From assembly GCA_029863305.1 (NCBI GenBank), contig JAOTVR010000003.1:1-64000 (forward strand): a DNA stretch of 64,000 bases. The letters are read 5' to 3'. A model generated the notes under the pieces. The model did no database searches, had not been told where the DNA came from, and was given only the letters and a program-made list of their open reading frames with translations. The stretch is from Gammaproteobacteria bacterium. GTDB lineage: Bacteria; Pseudomonadota; Gammaproteobacteria; Steroidobacterales; Woeseiaceae. A program made the translations under genes and the position numbers. Numbering within the stretch: the first letter of the stretch is position 1; the number at the start of each line of letters is the position of its first letter. Positions 45,379 through 54,044 of this stretch are shown piece by piece.

Positions 45379-46588
45379 GAATTACATGAATTGGGCAAAA
45401 GACACCGAGGCGGATCTTGTGAGCTTCATGCAGGATATCATCCGCATCCCTTCATTGAGTTCGCAAGAAGGCGCAGTCATCGAGCGGATTCGGGAGGAAA
45501 TGCTGAAGCTCGGCTTTGACGAAGTTACCGTGGACCCGATGGGCAACCTGCTGGGGCGCATCGGCTCGGGGCCGCGCATCATCGCTTTCGACGGCCATGT
45601 CGACACGGTCGATGTGGGTGACCCGTCACTTTGGGATCGCGACCCACATTCCGGTGATATCGAAGACGGCATACTCTATGGACGCGGCACCAGCGACATG
45701 AAAGGCGGCGTTGCCTCTGCCGTTTATGCAGGCGGACTTCTAAAGAAAAGAGGTGTTCCGGATGACGTCACCGTGTATATCACTGCGACAGTGCAGGAGG
45801 AGGACTGCGACGGCCTGTGCTGGCAGTACATTATCAACGAAGATGGCATTCGTCCTGAGTTGGTGGTCATTACCGAGCCAACCAGTCTGCGCATCTATCG
45901 CGGACATCGCGGCCGCATGGAAATGGAAGTACACACTTCGGGCATCTCCTGTCACGGCTCCGCACCTGAACGTGGTGACAATGCCATTTACAAGATGGCC
46001 GACATCATCGCTGACATCGAAGCGCTCAATGAGCGGTTGCAGCCGCATGAGCCACTCGGCAAAGGCACGGTCACGATCAGTGAAATTCGCTCCACATCGC
46101 CAAGCCTTTGCGCTGTCGCGGACGGTTGCACGATTCACCTCGATCGTCGTCTGACCATCGGTGAAACCGAGGAAACTTCGGTCGCGGAGATCCTTGCGTT
46201 ACCGTCGGTGCGGGCAGCAAAAGCGGAGGTTTCGGTGCTCGAGTATGCCGTACCGAGCTACACCAACCTGACCTACCCGACCCGCAAGTACTATCCCACC
46301 TGGGCGATGAGCGAAGACGCGCCGGGTGTTGAAATGGCCAAACAAGCCTACAGCGACGTGTTCGACGACGCCCCCGAAGTGGGCTTCTGGACCTTCAGCA
46401 CCAATGCCGTTGCAACCGCCGGAATGCACAAGCTTCCCACTGTCGGCTTCGGGCCAGGCCACGAGCATTTTGCGCACGCGCCCAATGAACAAACAGAAAT
46501 CGAACATCTCGTGCGCTGCACCGCGTTTTACACGGCTCTCGTGAATTCGTTCGCAGCCGCTGACTCCTTGCACAGAGAGGTCCAGTAA
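45371..46588 (+). CDS. ygeY: YgeY-type M20 family hydrolase
   Basis: 405 aa, di-zinc M20 peptidase/deacylase. The metal site is FDGHVDTVDVGD and GRGTSDMKGG; the catalytic Glu pair is in ATVQEEDCDGLCW; a metal-ligand Glu is in VITEPTS. It matches the YgeY group linked to ygfK/ssnA/xdhD clusters, where it is believed to hydrolyse an amide or carbamoyl intermediate. The start overlaps the PLP gene by 8 bp and its stop is 2 bp before ygeW. Confidence 0.93.
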   Translation: MDKNYMNWAKDTEADLVSFMQDIIRIPSLSSQEGAVIERIREEMLKLGFDEVTVDPMGNLLGRIGSGPRIIAFDGHVDTVDVGDPSLWDRDPHSGDIEDGILYGRGTSDMKGGVASAVYAGGLLKKRGVPDDVTVYITATVQEEDCDGLCWQYIINEDGIRPELVVITEPTSLRIYRGHRGRMEMEVHTSGISCHGSAPERGDNAIYKMADIIADIEALNERLQPHEPLGKGTVTISEIRSTSPSLCAVADGCTIHLDRRLTIGETEETSVAEILALPSVRAAKAEVSVLEYAVPSYTNLTYPTRKYYPTWAMSEDAPGVEMAKQAYSDVFDDAPEVGFWTFSTNAVATAGMHKLPTVGFGPGHEHFAHAPNEQTEIEHLVRCTAFYTALVNSFAAADSLHREVQ

Positions 46589-46590
46589 CC

Positions 46591-47592
46591 GTGACTAAAA
46601 TCGCTAAAGCACTTCCGGATCATTTGCGCGGCCGCGACTGGCTAATGACGCAGGACTGGTCGAATGAGGAAATCGAGCTCGCGCTGGACACGGCGCATCA
46701 GCTCAAACGCGAATTCAGGGATGGCGTTCCGACATTGCACCTGGCACACAAGACCCTGTTCATGATCTTCTTTGACAAGTCCACCCGTACGCGCAATTCT
46801 TTTGAAGCGGGCATGACGCAGCTCGGCGGCCACGCGCATTTTATCGACTCGGAAACATCACAGATCGCCCATGGCGAAAGCCCGAAGGATATGGGCATCA
46901 TCCTCTCCGGATACGGGCACGGCATTGCCATTCGCCACGATCTGGTGCCGGGCGAAGGCCAGGCCTACATGCGTGATGTGGCCCATTGGGCGGATATCCC
47001 GGTTATCAACATGCAGTGCGATGTTGATCATCCGTGTCAGAACCTCGCCGACCTCATGACAATCCGTGAAGAATTCGGCAAAGACCTCAGCGACCTCAAG
47101 ATCGCCGTATCCTGGGCCTACGCGCCGAGCTACGTGAAGCCGATGTCGGTACCTCAGGGGCTCATCATGCTCATGACGCGCTTCGGCATGAACGTCACGC
47201 TGGCGCATCCGCCGGAGTACGCACTAATGGATGAGCCGATGCGACTCGCACGTGAAAATGCAGAGCGCAGCGGTGCCACGTTCGAGGTCGTCGATAATAT
47301 GCAGGACGCCTTTGCCGACGCTGACATCGTGTATCCGAAAAGCTGGGGCGTGGAATCGCTGTTCGGTAAACCCGATGAAGCAATGCGCGTTGCGCAGCAG
47401 TATAAGCACTGGATCTGTGACGAGTCGATGATCGCCCGAGCGAAACGGGAGGCGATCTACATGCACTGTCTCCCGGCAGACCGCGGTTGTGAGGTAACGG
47501 ACGCGGTCATCGACGGCCCACAGTCGCGCGTCTACCCGGAAGCCGAGAACCGGCTGCATACCGCCAAGGCCCTGATGGCCCTGACGATGTAA
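46591..47592 (+). CDS. ygeW: YgeW-type carbamoyltransferase
   Basis: 333 aa from GTG. The carbamoyl phosphate site is FDKSTRTRNSFEAGM (STRTR), and MQCDVDHPCQNLADLM and HCLPADRGCEVTDAVIDGP are the usual HPxQ/HCLP-type segments of the ATCase/OTCase superfamily. YgeW members are knotted carbamoyltransferases; catalysis probably runs toward carbamoyl phosphate, which the adjacent carbamate kinase would use to make ATP. The amino partner substrate is not certain. Confidence 0.93.
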   Translation: MTKIAKALPDHLRGRDWLMTQDWSNEEIELALDTAHQLKREFRDGVPTLHLAHKTLFMIFFDKSTRTRNSFEAGMTQLGGHAHFIDSETSQIAHGESPKDMGIILSGYGHGIAIRHDLVPGEGQAYMRDVAHWADIPVINMQCDVDHPCQNLADLMTIREEFGKDLSDLKIAVSWAYAPSYVKPMSVPQGLIMLMTRFGMNVTLAHPPEYALMDEPMRLARENAERSGATFEVVDNMQDAFADADIVYPKSWGVESLFGKPDEAMRVAQQYKHWICDESMIARAKREAIYMHCLPADRGCEVTDAVIDGPQSRVYPEAENRLHTAKALMALTM

Positions 47593-47598
47593 CGAGAG

Positions 47599-48579
47599 AT
47601 GACTCGGATGACAAGCCACGCAATCGACGCCAAGGCCGGGAAACCCCTCGTGGTCATCGCGATCGGCGGCAATTCGCTGATCAAGGATCGCGAACACATG
47701 AGCGTACTCGACCAGTACCGTGCTGCGGGCGAGACCAGTCGTCATATCGCACCCATCGTGAACAAGGGCTACCGAGTCGTCGTGACTCACGGCAACGGCC
47801 CGCAGGTCGGCTTCATCCTGTTACGTTCCGAACTGGCCAAGGACCGCCTCCACCAGGTTCCGCTGGCCAACTGCGTCGCCGATACGCAGGGATCGATCGG
47901 CCTGCAAATTGCGCAGTCTTTGCGAAACGAATTTCTGCGCCACGGCCAGGACAAGCAGGTTGTAGCGATCATCACTCAGGTTGTCGTCGATCCGGATGAT
48001 CCGAGCTTCAAAGAACCGAGCAAACCCATCGGCCCGTTCATGAACGAGGCCGAAGCCCGCCAACACGCGGAAGATGACGGCTGGGCGATTGCAGAGGATG
48101 CGGGTCGTGGCTGGCGCCGATTAGTGCCTTCGCCGCAACCACTCGAAATTGTCGAACTGGCAACGATCCGCGACATGCTCGACAGAGGCACTCTCGTGGT
48201 TGCCGCCGGCGGCGGCGGCATTCCGGTGGTGTACAAGCCGGACGGCACACTGCGGCCACGTCCTGCCGTCATCGACAAGGATGCGTCGTCTTGCCTGCTC
48301 GCCTGCGAACTTGGCGCGTCGGTTTTCATTATATCCACTGACGTGGACAAGGTTGCTTTGGACTTTGGTACGTCACGACAAGTGAGTATCGATCAAATGA
48401 ACGCTGCCGAGTGTCGCCGTTATCTAAAGGAAGGACACTTCGCTGCCGGCAGCATGCAGCCTAAAATCGAAAGCGCACTGACATTTCTCGAACGCGGCGG
48501 CCGGGAAGTGATCATCACGCAGCCCCATCATCTGGATGGAGCTTTGCATGGAATTTACGGCACGCATATCGTGCCCTGA
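47599..48579 (+). CDS. arcC: Carbamate kinase
   Basis: 326 aa, with VIAIGGNSLIKD, VTHGNGPQVGF, AGGGGIPVV and the C-terminal SMQPKIESALTFLERGG block of the ArcC/YqeA family. It transfers phosphate from carbamoyl phosphate to ADP, the energy-yielding last step of this pathway. GAGAG precedes ATG 47599 directly; ATG 47608 (three codons in) has better spacing and may be the real start. It is 6 bp after ygeW. Confidence 0.95.
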   Translation: MTRMTSHAIDAKAGKPLVVIAIGGNSLIKDREHMSVLDQYRAAGETSRHIAPIVNKGYRVVVTHGNGPQVGFILLRSELAKDRLHQVPLANCVADTQGSIGLQIAQSLRNEFLRHGQDKQVVAIITQVVVDPDDPSFKEPSKPIGPFMNEAEARQHAEDDGWAIAEDAGRGWRRLVPSPQPLEIVELATIRDMLDRGTLVVAAGGGGIPVVYKPDGTLRPRPAVIDKDASSCLLACELGASVFIISTDVDKVALDFGTSRQVSIDQMNAAECRRYLKEGHFAAGSMQPKIESALTFLERGGREVIITQPHHLDGALHGIYGTHIVP

Positions 48580-48592
48580 CCGTGGAATGTCT

Positions 48593-49846
48593 ATGAACGG
48601 CTATCGTTGCATTGCATGTGCCCGGGAGCAAGCGGCTGATTTCGACGGTTTCTCGTGTCCGTCCTGCGGCGGCAACCTCGATATTCTTTACGACTATGCC
48701 GCTATTGCCGAAGATCTTGCGCGAGGCTTCACCAGGGACAGCAATGACATCTTTCGTTATGCGCCGCTCTTGCCGGTGCGGGACATCGGCGATCGGTATC
48801 CGCTGCGTATTGGCGCAACACCATTGTATGCTGCGCCGCGGCTCGGCGAATCGATCGGGCTGCCTAATTTGTTCATCAAGGACGACAGCGTAAATCCCAG
48901 TGCATCGACCAAGGATCGTGCCAGTGCGGTGGCGCTGCAACGAGCCGGCGATGTGGGAGCACACGTCGTCACTGTCGCGAGTACCGGCAACGCCGGTTCG
49001 TCGACAGCCTGCGTGGCTGCCGCACTCGGCTTGCGCGCCATTGTATTCGTCCCGGAAAGCGCACCCGTAGCGAAACTCTCGCAGTCGCTGGCCTTCGGCG
49101 CGACGGTTCTCGCCGTCCGTGGGAGCTACGACGATGCTTTCGATCTGTGCCTGGAGGCATCCGCGGAGTTCGGCTGGTTCAATCGCAGTACCGGACTCAA
49201 CCCGTTTACACGCGAAGGCAAGAAGACCTGCGCGTACGAAATATGGGAGGGGCTCGGCAACAGGGTTCCCGACCGGATAGTAGTGCCAACCGGGGACGGC
49301 AATTTACTCAGCGGCATGTACAAGGGCTGGTCGGATCTGCTCGCCGTGGGACTCAGCGACACGATGCCCAGAATCGACTGCGTTCAGTCCGAGACCAGCG
49401 CAGCAATCAGCAACACCGTCCGGCGTATTCGAGAGGCCGGCGAGGCAGAGCCGGACTGGTCGTCGATCGAAGTGGATGCAGTCGCGGCCAGCACCGTGGC
49501 CGATTCCATTGCCGTCGATCGGCCCAGGGATGGCCTGGCCGCAGTCAAGGCCATTGTTCACTCTCGCGGTGCCGTTGTGACCGTGGCCGACGATGACATT
49601 CTTGCCGCCATTGGGGAGATGGCAAGGCTGAGCGGCATCTTCGCCGAACCTGCCGCGGCAGCACCCTGGGCCGCCGTGAAACAAATGCAGCGACAGCAAG
49701 CGCTTGACGCGACCGAAGTCATCGTATGTCTCGTGTCCGGAAGCGGTCTGAAGGATATCGCCAGCGCCCGGGCCTGTGTCGGCCAACCGCTGGCCATTGA
49801 CGCCACAATCGACGCGGTAAGAAAGACGCTCGCCAAAACAGCCTGA
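48593..49846 (+). CDS. Threonine synthase-like PLP enzyme with zinc ribbon
   Basis: 417 aa from ATG 48593 (GTGGA 6 bp upstream); the track start lies inside arcC. A four-cysteine ribbon (C6-C9, C22-C25) precedes the fold-type II core with Schiff-base lysine K107 (NPSASTKDRAS) and STGNAGSSTACVAAALG. Canonical threonine synthases read NPTGSFKDR, so the STKDR version and its place at the end of a purine operon suggest a different substrate, perhaps a beta-amino or phospho-amino acid. It may act as the second ammonia-lyase-like step. Confidence 0.8.
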   Translation: MNGYRCIACAREQAADFDGFSCPSCGGNLDILYDYAAIAEDLARGFTRDSNDIFRYAPLLPVRDIGDRYPLRIGATPLYAAPRLGESIGLPNLFIKDDSVNPSASTKDRASAVALQRAGDVGAHVVTVASTGNAGSSTACVAAALGLRAIVFVPESAPVAKLSQSLAFGATVLAVRGSYDDAFDLCLEASAEFGWFNRSTGLNPFTREGKKTCAYEIWEGLGNRVPDRIVVPTGDGNLLSGMYKGWSDLLAVGLSDTMPRIDCVQSETSAAISNTVRRIREAGEAEPDWSSIEVDAVAASTVADSIAVDRPRDGLAAVKAIVHSRGAVVTVADDDILAAIGEMARLSGIFAEPAAAAPWAAVKQMQRQQALDATEVIVCLVSGSGLKDIASARACVGQPLAIDATIDAVRKTLAKTA

Positions 49847-49880
49847 AAAGAACCCACTTTCCCTGAAAAACAACGACTTA

Positions 49881-49943
49881 GTCCCTTTATTTATTGGGAC
49901 ACCTGCGCCACCATGGCGCGAACCTGAACCGGTCGGTACCGGT
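49881..49943. repeat. Three short inverted repeats upstream of the DUF2339 gene
   Basis: GTCCC-N10-GGGAC (49881-49900), GCGCCA-CCA-TGGCGC (49905-49919) and two copies of the palindrome ACCGGT separated by CGGT (49928-49943) are packed into 63 bp. The first could end the preceding operon, but no T tract follows. The last ends 1 bp before the GAGGAG ribosome binding site, so it could affect translation. Function is not shown. Confidence 0.55.
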
Positions 49944-49960
49944 CGAGGAGTAATCTGTCC

Positions 49961-52654
49961 ATGCAGCCAATACTGATCATCGCGGGTGGCATCCTCGGTC
50001 TGTGGTTCGGTGGGATCGGCGAGGAAATGCTGGGAATTGTCGCCGGTGCCGGCATCGGTTACCTGTATGCCCAGCGCCTTGCCCTGCAGAAAGACATCCG
50101 GGACCTCAGGGATCGCGTCGCGCGCCTTGCCGACCGGCCGCAGCCGGACAGGCCGGTCGCCGCAGCACCGCAGCCGACCACGGCCGCCAAACCCGCGCAG
50201 CGGCCGCTAACTCCCGCTGTGGCCGAATCAGCAGACACGCCCAAACCGGAACCGTTCACCCCACCGCAACCACGCGCGCCGTCTGCGAGAGCAACACCTG
50301 CCAGGCCCACGGCGCTGGAAAATGCCCTGGCGGCTGCGAAGGGCTGGCTGACCACGGGCAATGTGCCCGTCAAGCTCGGTGTCATTGTGTCCTTCTTCGG
50401 CGTGGCATTTCTTCTCAAGTACGCGGTCGATCGCCAGGTGCTGACCGTGCCGATCGAGCTGCGCTACCTGGCCGTCGCGATCGGCGCCGGAGCGATGCTG
50501 GTGTTTGGCTGGCGGCTGCGTTCCAGGCTGCGAGTCTATGCGCTGAGTTTGCAGGGCGGCGGCATCGGCGTACTGTTCCTGACGATCTTCGCGGCGTTTC
50601 GACTTCACCCTCTGCTGCCGGCGCCGTTTGCTTTCTTTTTGCTCGTAGCGCTAACTGCCTTCGCCGGCGTGCTCGCAGTAATTCAGGACGCCAGGGCGCT
50701 AGCCATTCTTGGCATCGTCGGCGGCTTCCTCGCGCCTGTCCTCATCTCAACGGGGTCGGGAAACCACGTTGGCTTATTCAGTTATTACCTGCTGCTCAAC
50801 GCGGCGATTCTGGGCATCGCATGGTTTCGCGCCTGGCGATTTCTCAACGTCATCGGATTCGTCTTCACGTTCGGTGTTGGCACCCTGTGGGGCTACAAGT
50901 ATTACAAGCCGGAGTTGTTCGCGAGCACGGAGCCCTTTCTGGTCGCGTACTTTGTCTTCTATCAGGCGATCGCAATATTGTTTGCCTTTCGCCAGGAACC
51001 GAAGCTGCGTGGCCTGGTCGATGGAACGCTGATCTTTGGAACACCGGTTGTTGCGTTCGCTCTGCAATCGCAGCTGGTCGAGAATACCGAATACGGTCTG
51101 GCTATCAGCGCTGTTGCAGTTGCTGTCTTTTATACGCTGATCGCCGTTTGGCTGCATAAGTCCCAGGGCAAACAGATGCGTCTGTTGATCGAGTCCTTCG
51201 TTGCACTCGGTGTGGCGTTTGCGACGATTGCAATTCCGCTTGCTCTCGACGGCCGCTGGACAGCCACAGCCTGGGCGCTGGAGGGCGCGGCGCTGGTCTG
51301 GGTCGGAGTAAGGCAGGAGGGATTGCTCGCAAAGCTAACCGGTGCTGCCCTGCTGGGTGCCGCCGGTATCGCGTACATGAATTATGGTTGGCCAGATGAC
51401 GCCGGCATGCCGATTCTCAATGGCGACTTTCTCGGCGGCATGTTGATCGGCGTGGCTTCGTTGTTTTCGGCACGCTACCTCGCAGCCGACAAAACTCCGA
51501 CATCCTGGCAATGGCTGATGTCGGTACCACTGCTCGTCTGGGGTCTCGGTTGGTGGGGCTGCATCGGCGTGATAGAGATCATGCAACGGGGTCCGAACAA
51601 TTACAGGCTGCACATGATCACCGTATTTATCGCGGTCAGTGTCGGGCTGCTCGCGTGGCTTGCGCGGCGCTATGACTGGACGGCGGCACGACGTGCGACA
51701 CTGGCCTACCTGCCCTTGCTGCCCATTGTCGCGCTGTTGTACCTGCTTGACGATAAACAGTTCTTTGCCGGGTTCGGCCTTCTGGCCTGGACCATCGCGA
51801 CGATCGCACACTTCGGTTTGCTGCGCGCATATGACAATGGGCGTGGTCGACTCGAGGGCGTGTGGCATTTTGCGGGTGCGCTGTTCCTGGTTGGGCTGTT
51901 TGCCTACGAGATCGCCTGGCGCATGGACGAAGCCGGCTTTAGCGACGTCTGGGCTGTCAGCTGCGCTCTTCTGATGCCACTCGCTGGCGCGATGCTGATC
52001 GTCTATGCCCGCGGACGTTTCGCATGGCCGCTGCAGCGATACTGGACTGCCTACCTGGCAGCCGCGGGAATCCTGATATCCGCGCAGTTGCTGTTTGTCG
52101 GCGTTGCCGGCATCGATAACGCGGGAAACCCGGCCCCACTGCCGTACCTGCCAGTCCTCAACCCGTTCGATGTGCTGACGATCGTCGGCCTGGTTGTCGC
52201 CCTGCGCTTCCTGCTGATCGCGAGGTCATCAAGCAGCTGGTTCGCTGATAACAGGGACCGAACCGCGTTTGTTCTGTGGGCGATCGCGGCGTTTCTCCTG
52301 ACGACTATTTCGGTTGTGCGCGGCGTGCATCATTTCAGCAGCGTCTCCTGGCATGAATCGGCCCTCACCAGTTCGGTCCTCGTGCAATCAGCACTATCCA
52401 TCTACTGGGCAATACTCGGCTTCGGCGGCATGATCTGGGGGGCGCGGCACGCAAATCGCTGGATCTGGCTGACGGGGACGGCGCTGATGGCGCTCGTTGT
52501 AATCAAACTGTTCCTCGTTGATCTGGGCAACACGGGCACCGTTGCCCGAATCGTGTCCTTCCTGGGTGTTGGCGTGCTATTGCTCGTGGTTGGTTATCTG
52601 GCACCGGCACCGCCGAAGAAACCGGATCATGAAATTGAAACGGCGCGGAGGTAG
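49961..52654 (+). CDS. DUF2339 polytopic membrane protein
   Basis: 897 aa. A short N-terminal hydrophobic stretch is followed by a coiled coil (about 35-55, LQKDIRDLRDRVARLADR) and a Pro/Ala-rich linker (about 60-115). The rest, from about residue 130, is a long series of membrane helices, probably more than 20. The family is widespread but uncharacterised. GAGGAG ribosome binding site. It precedes the DUF3999 gene by 4 bp, and this pairing recurs in other genomes. Export of a surface component is one suggestion, without direct evidence here. Confidence 0.88.
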   Translation: MQPILIIAGGILGLWFGGIGEEMLGIVAGAGIGYLYAQRLALQKDIRDLRDRVARLADRPQPDRPVAAAPQPTTAAKPAQRPLTPAVAESADTPKPEPFTPPQPRAPSARATPARPTALENALAAAKGWLTTGNVPVKLGVIVSFFGVAFLLKYAVDRQVLTVPIELRYLAVAIGAGAMLVFGWRLRSRLRVYALSLQGGGIGVLFLTIFAAFRLHPLLPAPFAFFLLVALTAFAGVLAVIQDARALAILGIVGGFLAPVLISTGSGNHVGLFSYYLLLNAAILGIAWFRAWRFLNVIGFVFTFGVGTLWGYKYYKPELFASTEPFLVAYFVFYQAIAILFAFRQEPKLRGLVDGTLIFGTPVVAFALQSQLVENTEYGLAISAVAVAVFYTLIAVWLHKSQGKQMRLLIESFVALGVAFATIAIPLALDGRWTATAWALEGAALVWVGVRQEGLLAKLTGAALLGAAGIAYMNYGWPDDAGMPILNGDFLGGMLIGVASLFSARYLAADKTPTSWQWLMSVPLLVWGLGWWGCIGVIEIMQRGPNNYRLHMITVFIAVSVGLLAWLARRYDWTAARRATLAYLPLLPIVALLYLLDDKQFFAGFGLLAWTIATIAHFGLLRAYDNGRGRLEGVWHFAGALFLVGLFAYEIAWRMDEAGFSDVWAVSCALLMPLAGAMLIVYARGRFAWPLQRYWTAYLAAAGILISAQLLFVGVAGIDNAGNPAPLPYLPVLNPFDVLTIVGLVVALRFLLIARSSSSWFADNRDRTAFVLWAIAAFLLTTISVVRGVHHFSSVSWHESALTSSVLVQSALSIYWAILGFGGMIWGARHANRWIWLTGTALMALVVIKLFLVDLGNTGTVARIVSFLGVGVLLLVVGYLAPAPPKKPDHEIETARR

Positions 52655-52658
52655 CTCT

Positions 52659-54044
52659 ATGACTCGACCGGCACTCATCTGGCATTGCCTTTTGTTTAGC
52701 ATTCCTGCCGCAGTTCTTGCGTCGGCGGACGATCAGGACGCGCCGCAACTTTCGGACTATGCCTGGGGCTTTCCCATTCTCGTTGACAAGGATGCCAGTT
52801 TTTATTCGGTGCAGTTACCGCTGCAGGTCAACCAGTCAGTATCCGATCCCGAGCTGCGAGATGCCGGCGTTTATAACGCGAGCGGCGCACCGGTGCCGCG
52901 GGTATTTCAGCAGGTCAGCGATGACGTGGAACAAGCAGAGCATCTCGCACCGCTGCCGGCGATTCCGTTGTACGAGAATCTGGAAAGCTCGGCCGACGAT
53001 GTAAGACTGCTGTTTGAGCGCGAGGGAGACAAAACGCGCGTCGAATTCAACTCGGACGGGATGCAACAACCTGACGTGGATGAGCTGTTGGTTGCGTATA
53101 TCGTCGATACGCGGCAATTGAAGTATTCGATTGACGCATTGGAGTTTACCTGGAATCCCGTCGACAGCGGCTTCATTGGCCGGGTCATCGTGGACGGCAG
53201 CAATAATCTTCAGGATTGGAGCGAAGTCGGCTCTGGCGCCATTGCCGACCTTCGTCAGAATGATGCGAGCGTTGTGCAGCGTCGCGTGACCGTGCGCAAA
53301 AGCAGCCACGACTACCTTCGCGTCCGTTGGGAGGGTATGCCGGAGCAGTGGAGCTTGTCGCAAATTCAGGCGTTTTACATGACCGGCGTAACAACCATCG
53401 TTCGCAATACACTCACACTTGAGGCGAGCGGCAAAGACCCGCAGGACGGTGGTCGAATATTCGACCTGGGCGGTACGCCGAAGACGGACCGCCTGCGCAT
53501 CGTACTTACGCAGCCCAACACTGTAGTGACCGCCACAATTTACCACTGGTCGGAGGGTCGGCAGGTCTGGGTACAGGCTGCGTCGGGCTCCCATTATCAT
53601 ATCGGGCGCGGCGATAACGTCATCACGAGCGCCGCCGTTGGTGTGAACAGGACCCGCGCAAGCCGATTCAAGGTCGTCGTGACGCGCGGTCAACCCGACG
53701 CGCCAATGCAGCTTGAAGTCGGCTGGCGGCCTGATTCGCTGATCTTCCTGGCTCAGGGCGAACCACCCTTCGTTCTGGCTGCCGGACGCACTGCGGACGC
53801 GGAGATGCACTTTCCACAGGAGCGGCTGTACGGGGACCGGTCGATCATCAGTCTGTCTTCCGCCAGGGGTCGGGCGGCCCAGGCGACCCTCGGTCCGCGC
53901 TACGCGCTTGGTGGCAGCAAAAGCTTCGCCGTACAGAATTCCGTGGACTGGCGGCAATTGTCGTTGTGGGCAGGCTTGTTACTCGGCGTTGCGTTTGTCG
54001 GCTTCATGGCAATCCGGGTGGTTCGCGATCTGAAATCGGACTAG
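52659..54044 (+). CDS. DUF3999 exported membrane protein
   Basis: 461 aa from ATG 52659 (GGAGG 8 bp upstream); the track start lies inside the DUF2339 gene and is rejected. A signal peptide (about 1-22) leads a large beta-rich periplasmic part (SVQLPLQVNQSVSDPELRD; YLRVRWEGMPEQWSLSQIQ) with a galactose-binding-like segment. One C-terminal membrane helix (about 433-455) is followed by a short cytoplasmic tail. Probably a partner of the DUF2339 protein. Its 3' end overlaps the convergent LCAT-like gene by 4 bp. Confidence 0.85.
   Translation: MTRPALIWHCLLFSIPAAVLASADDQDAPQLSDYAWGFPILVDKDASFYSVQLPLQVNQSVSDPELRDAGVYNASGAPVPRVFQQVSDDVEQAEHLAPLPAIPLYENLESSADDVRLLFEREGDKTRVEFNSDGMQQPDVDELLVAYIVDTRQLKYSIDALEFTWNPVDSGFIGRVIVDGSNNLQDWSEVGSGAIADLRQNDASVVQRRVTVRKSSHDYLRVRWEGMPEQWSLSQIQAFYMTGVTTIVRNTLTLEASGKDPQDGGRIFDLGGTPKTDRLRIVLTQPNTVVTATIYHWSEGRQVWVQAASGSHYHIGRGDNVITSAAVGVNRTRASRFKVVVTRGQPDAPMQLEVGWRPDSLIFLAQGEPPFVLAAGRTADAEMHFPQERLYGDRSIISLSSARGRAAQATLGPRYALGGSKSFAVQNSVDWRQLSLWAGLLLGVAFVGFMAIRVVRDLKSD

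Noticed and set aside
52518-52658. N-terminal extension of the DUF3999 ORF
   Set aside because: It lies in the DUF2339 gene in another frame. A GGAGG ribosome binding site precedes ATG 52659, which begins a signal peptide.
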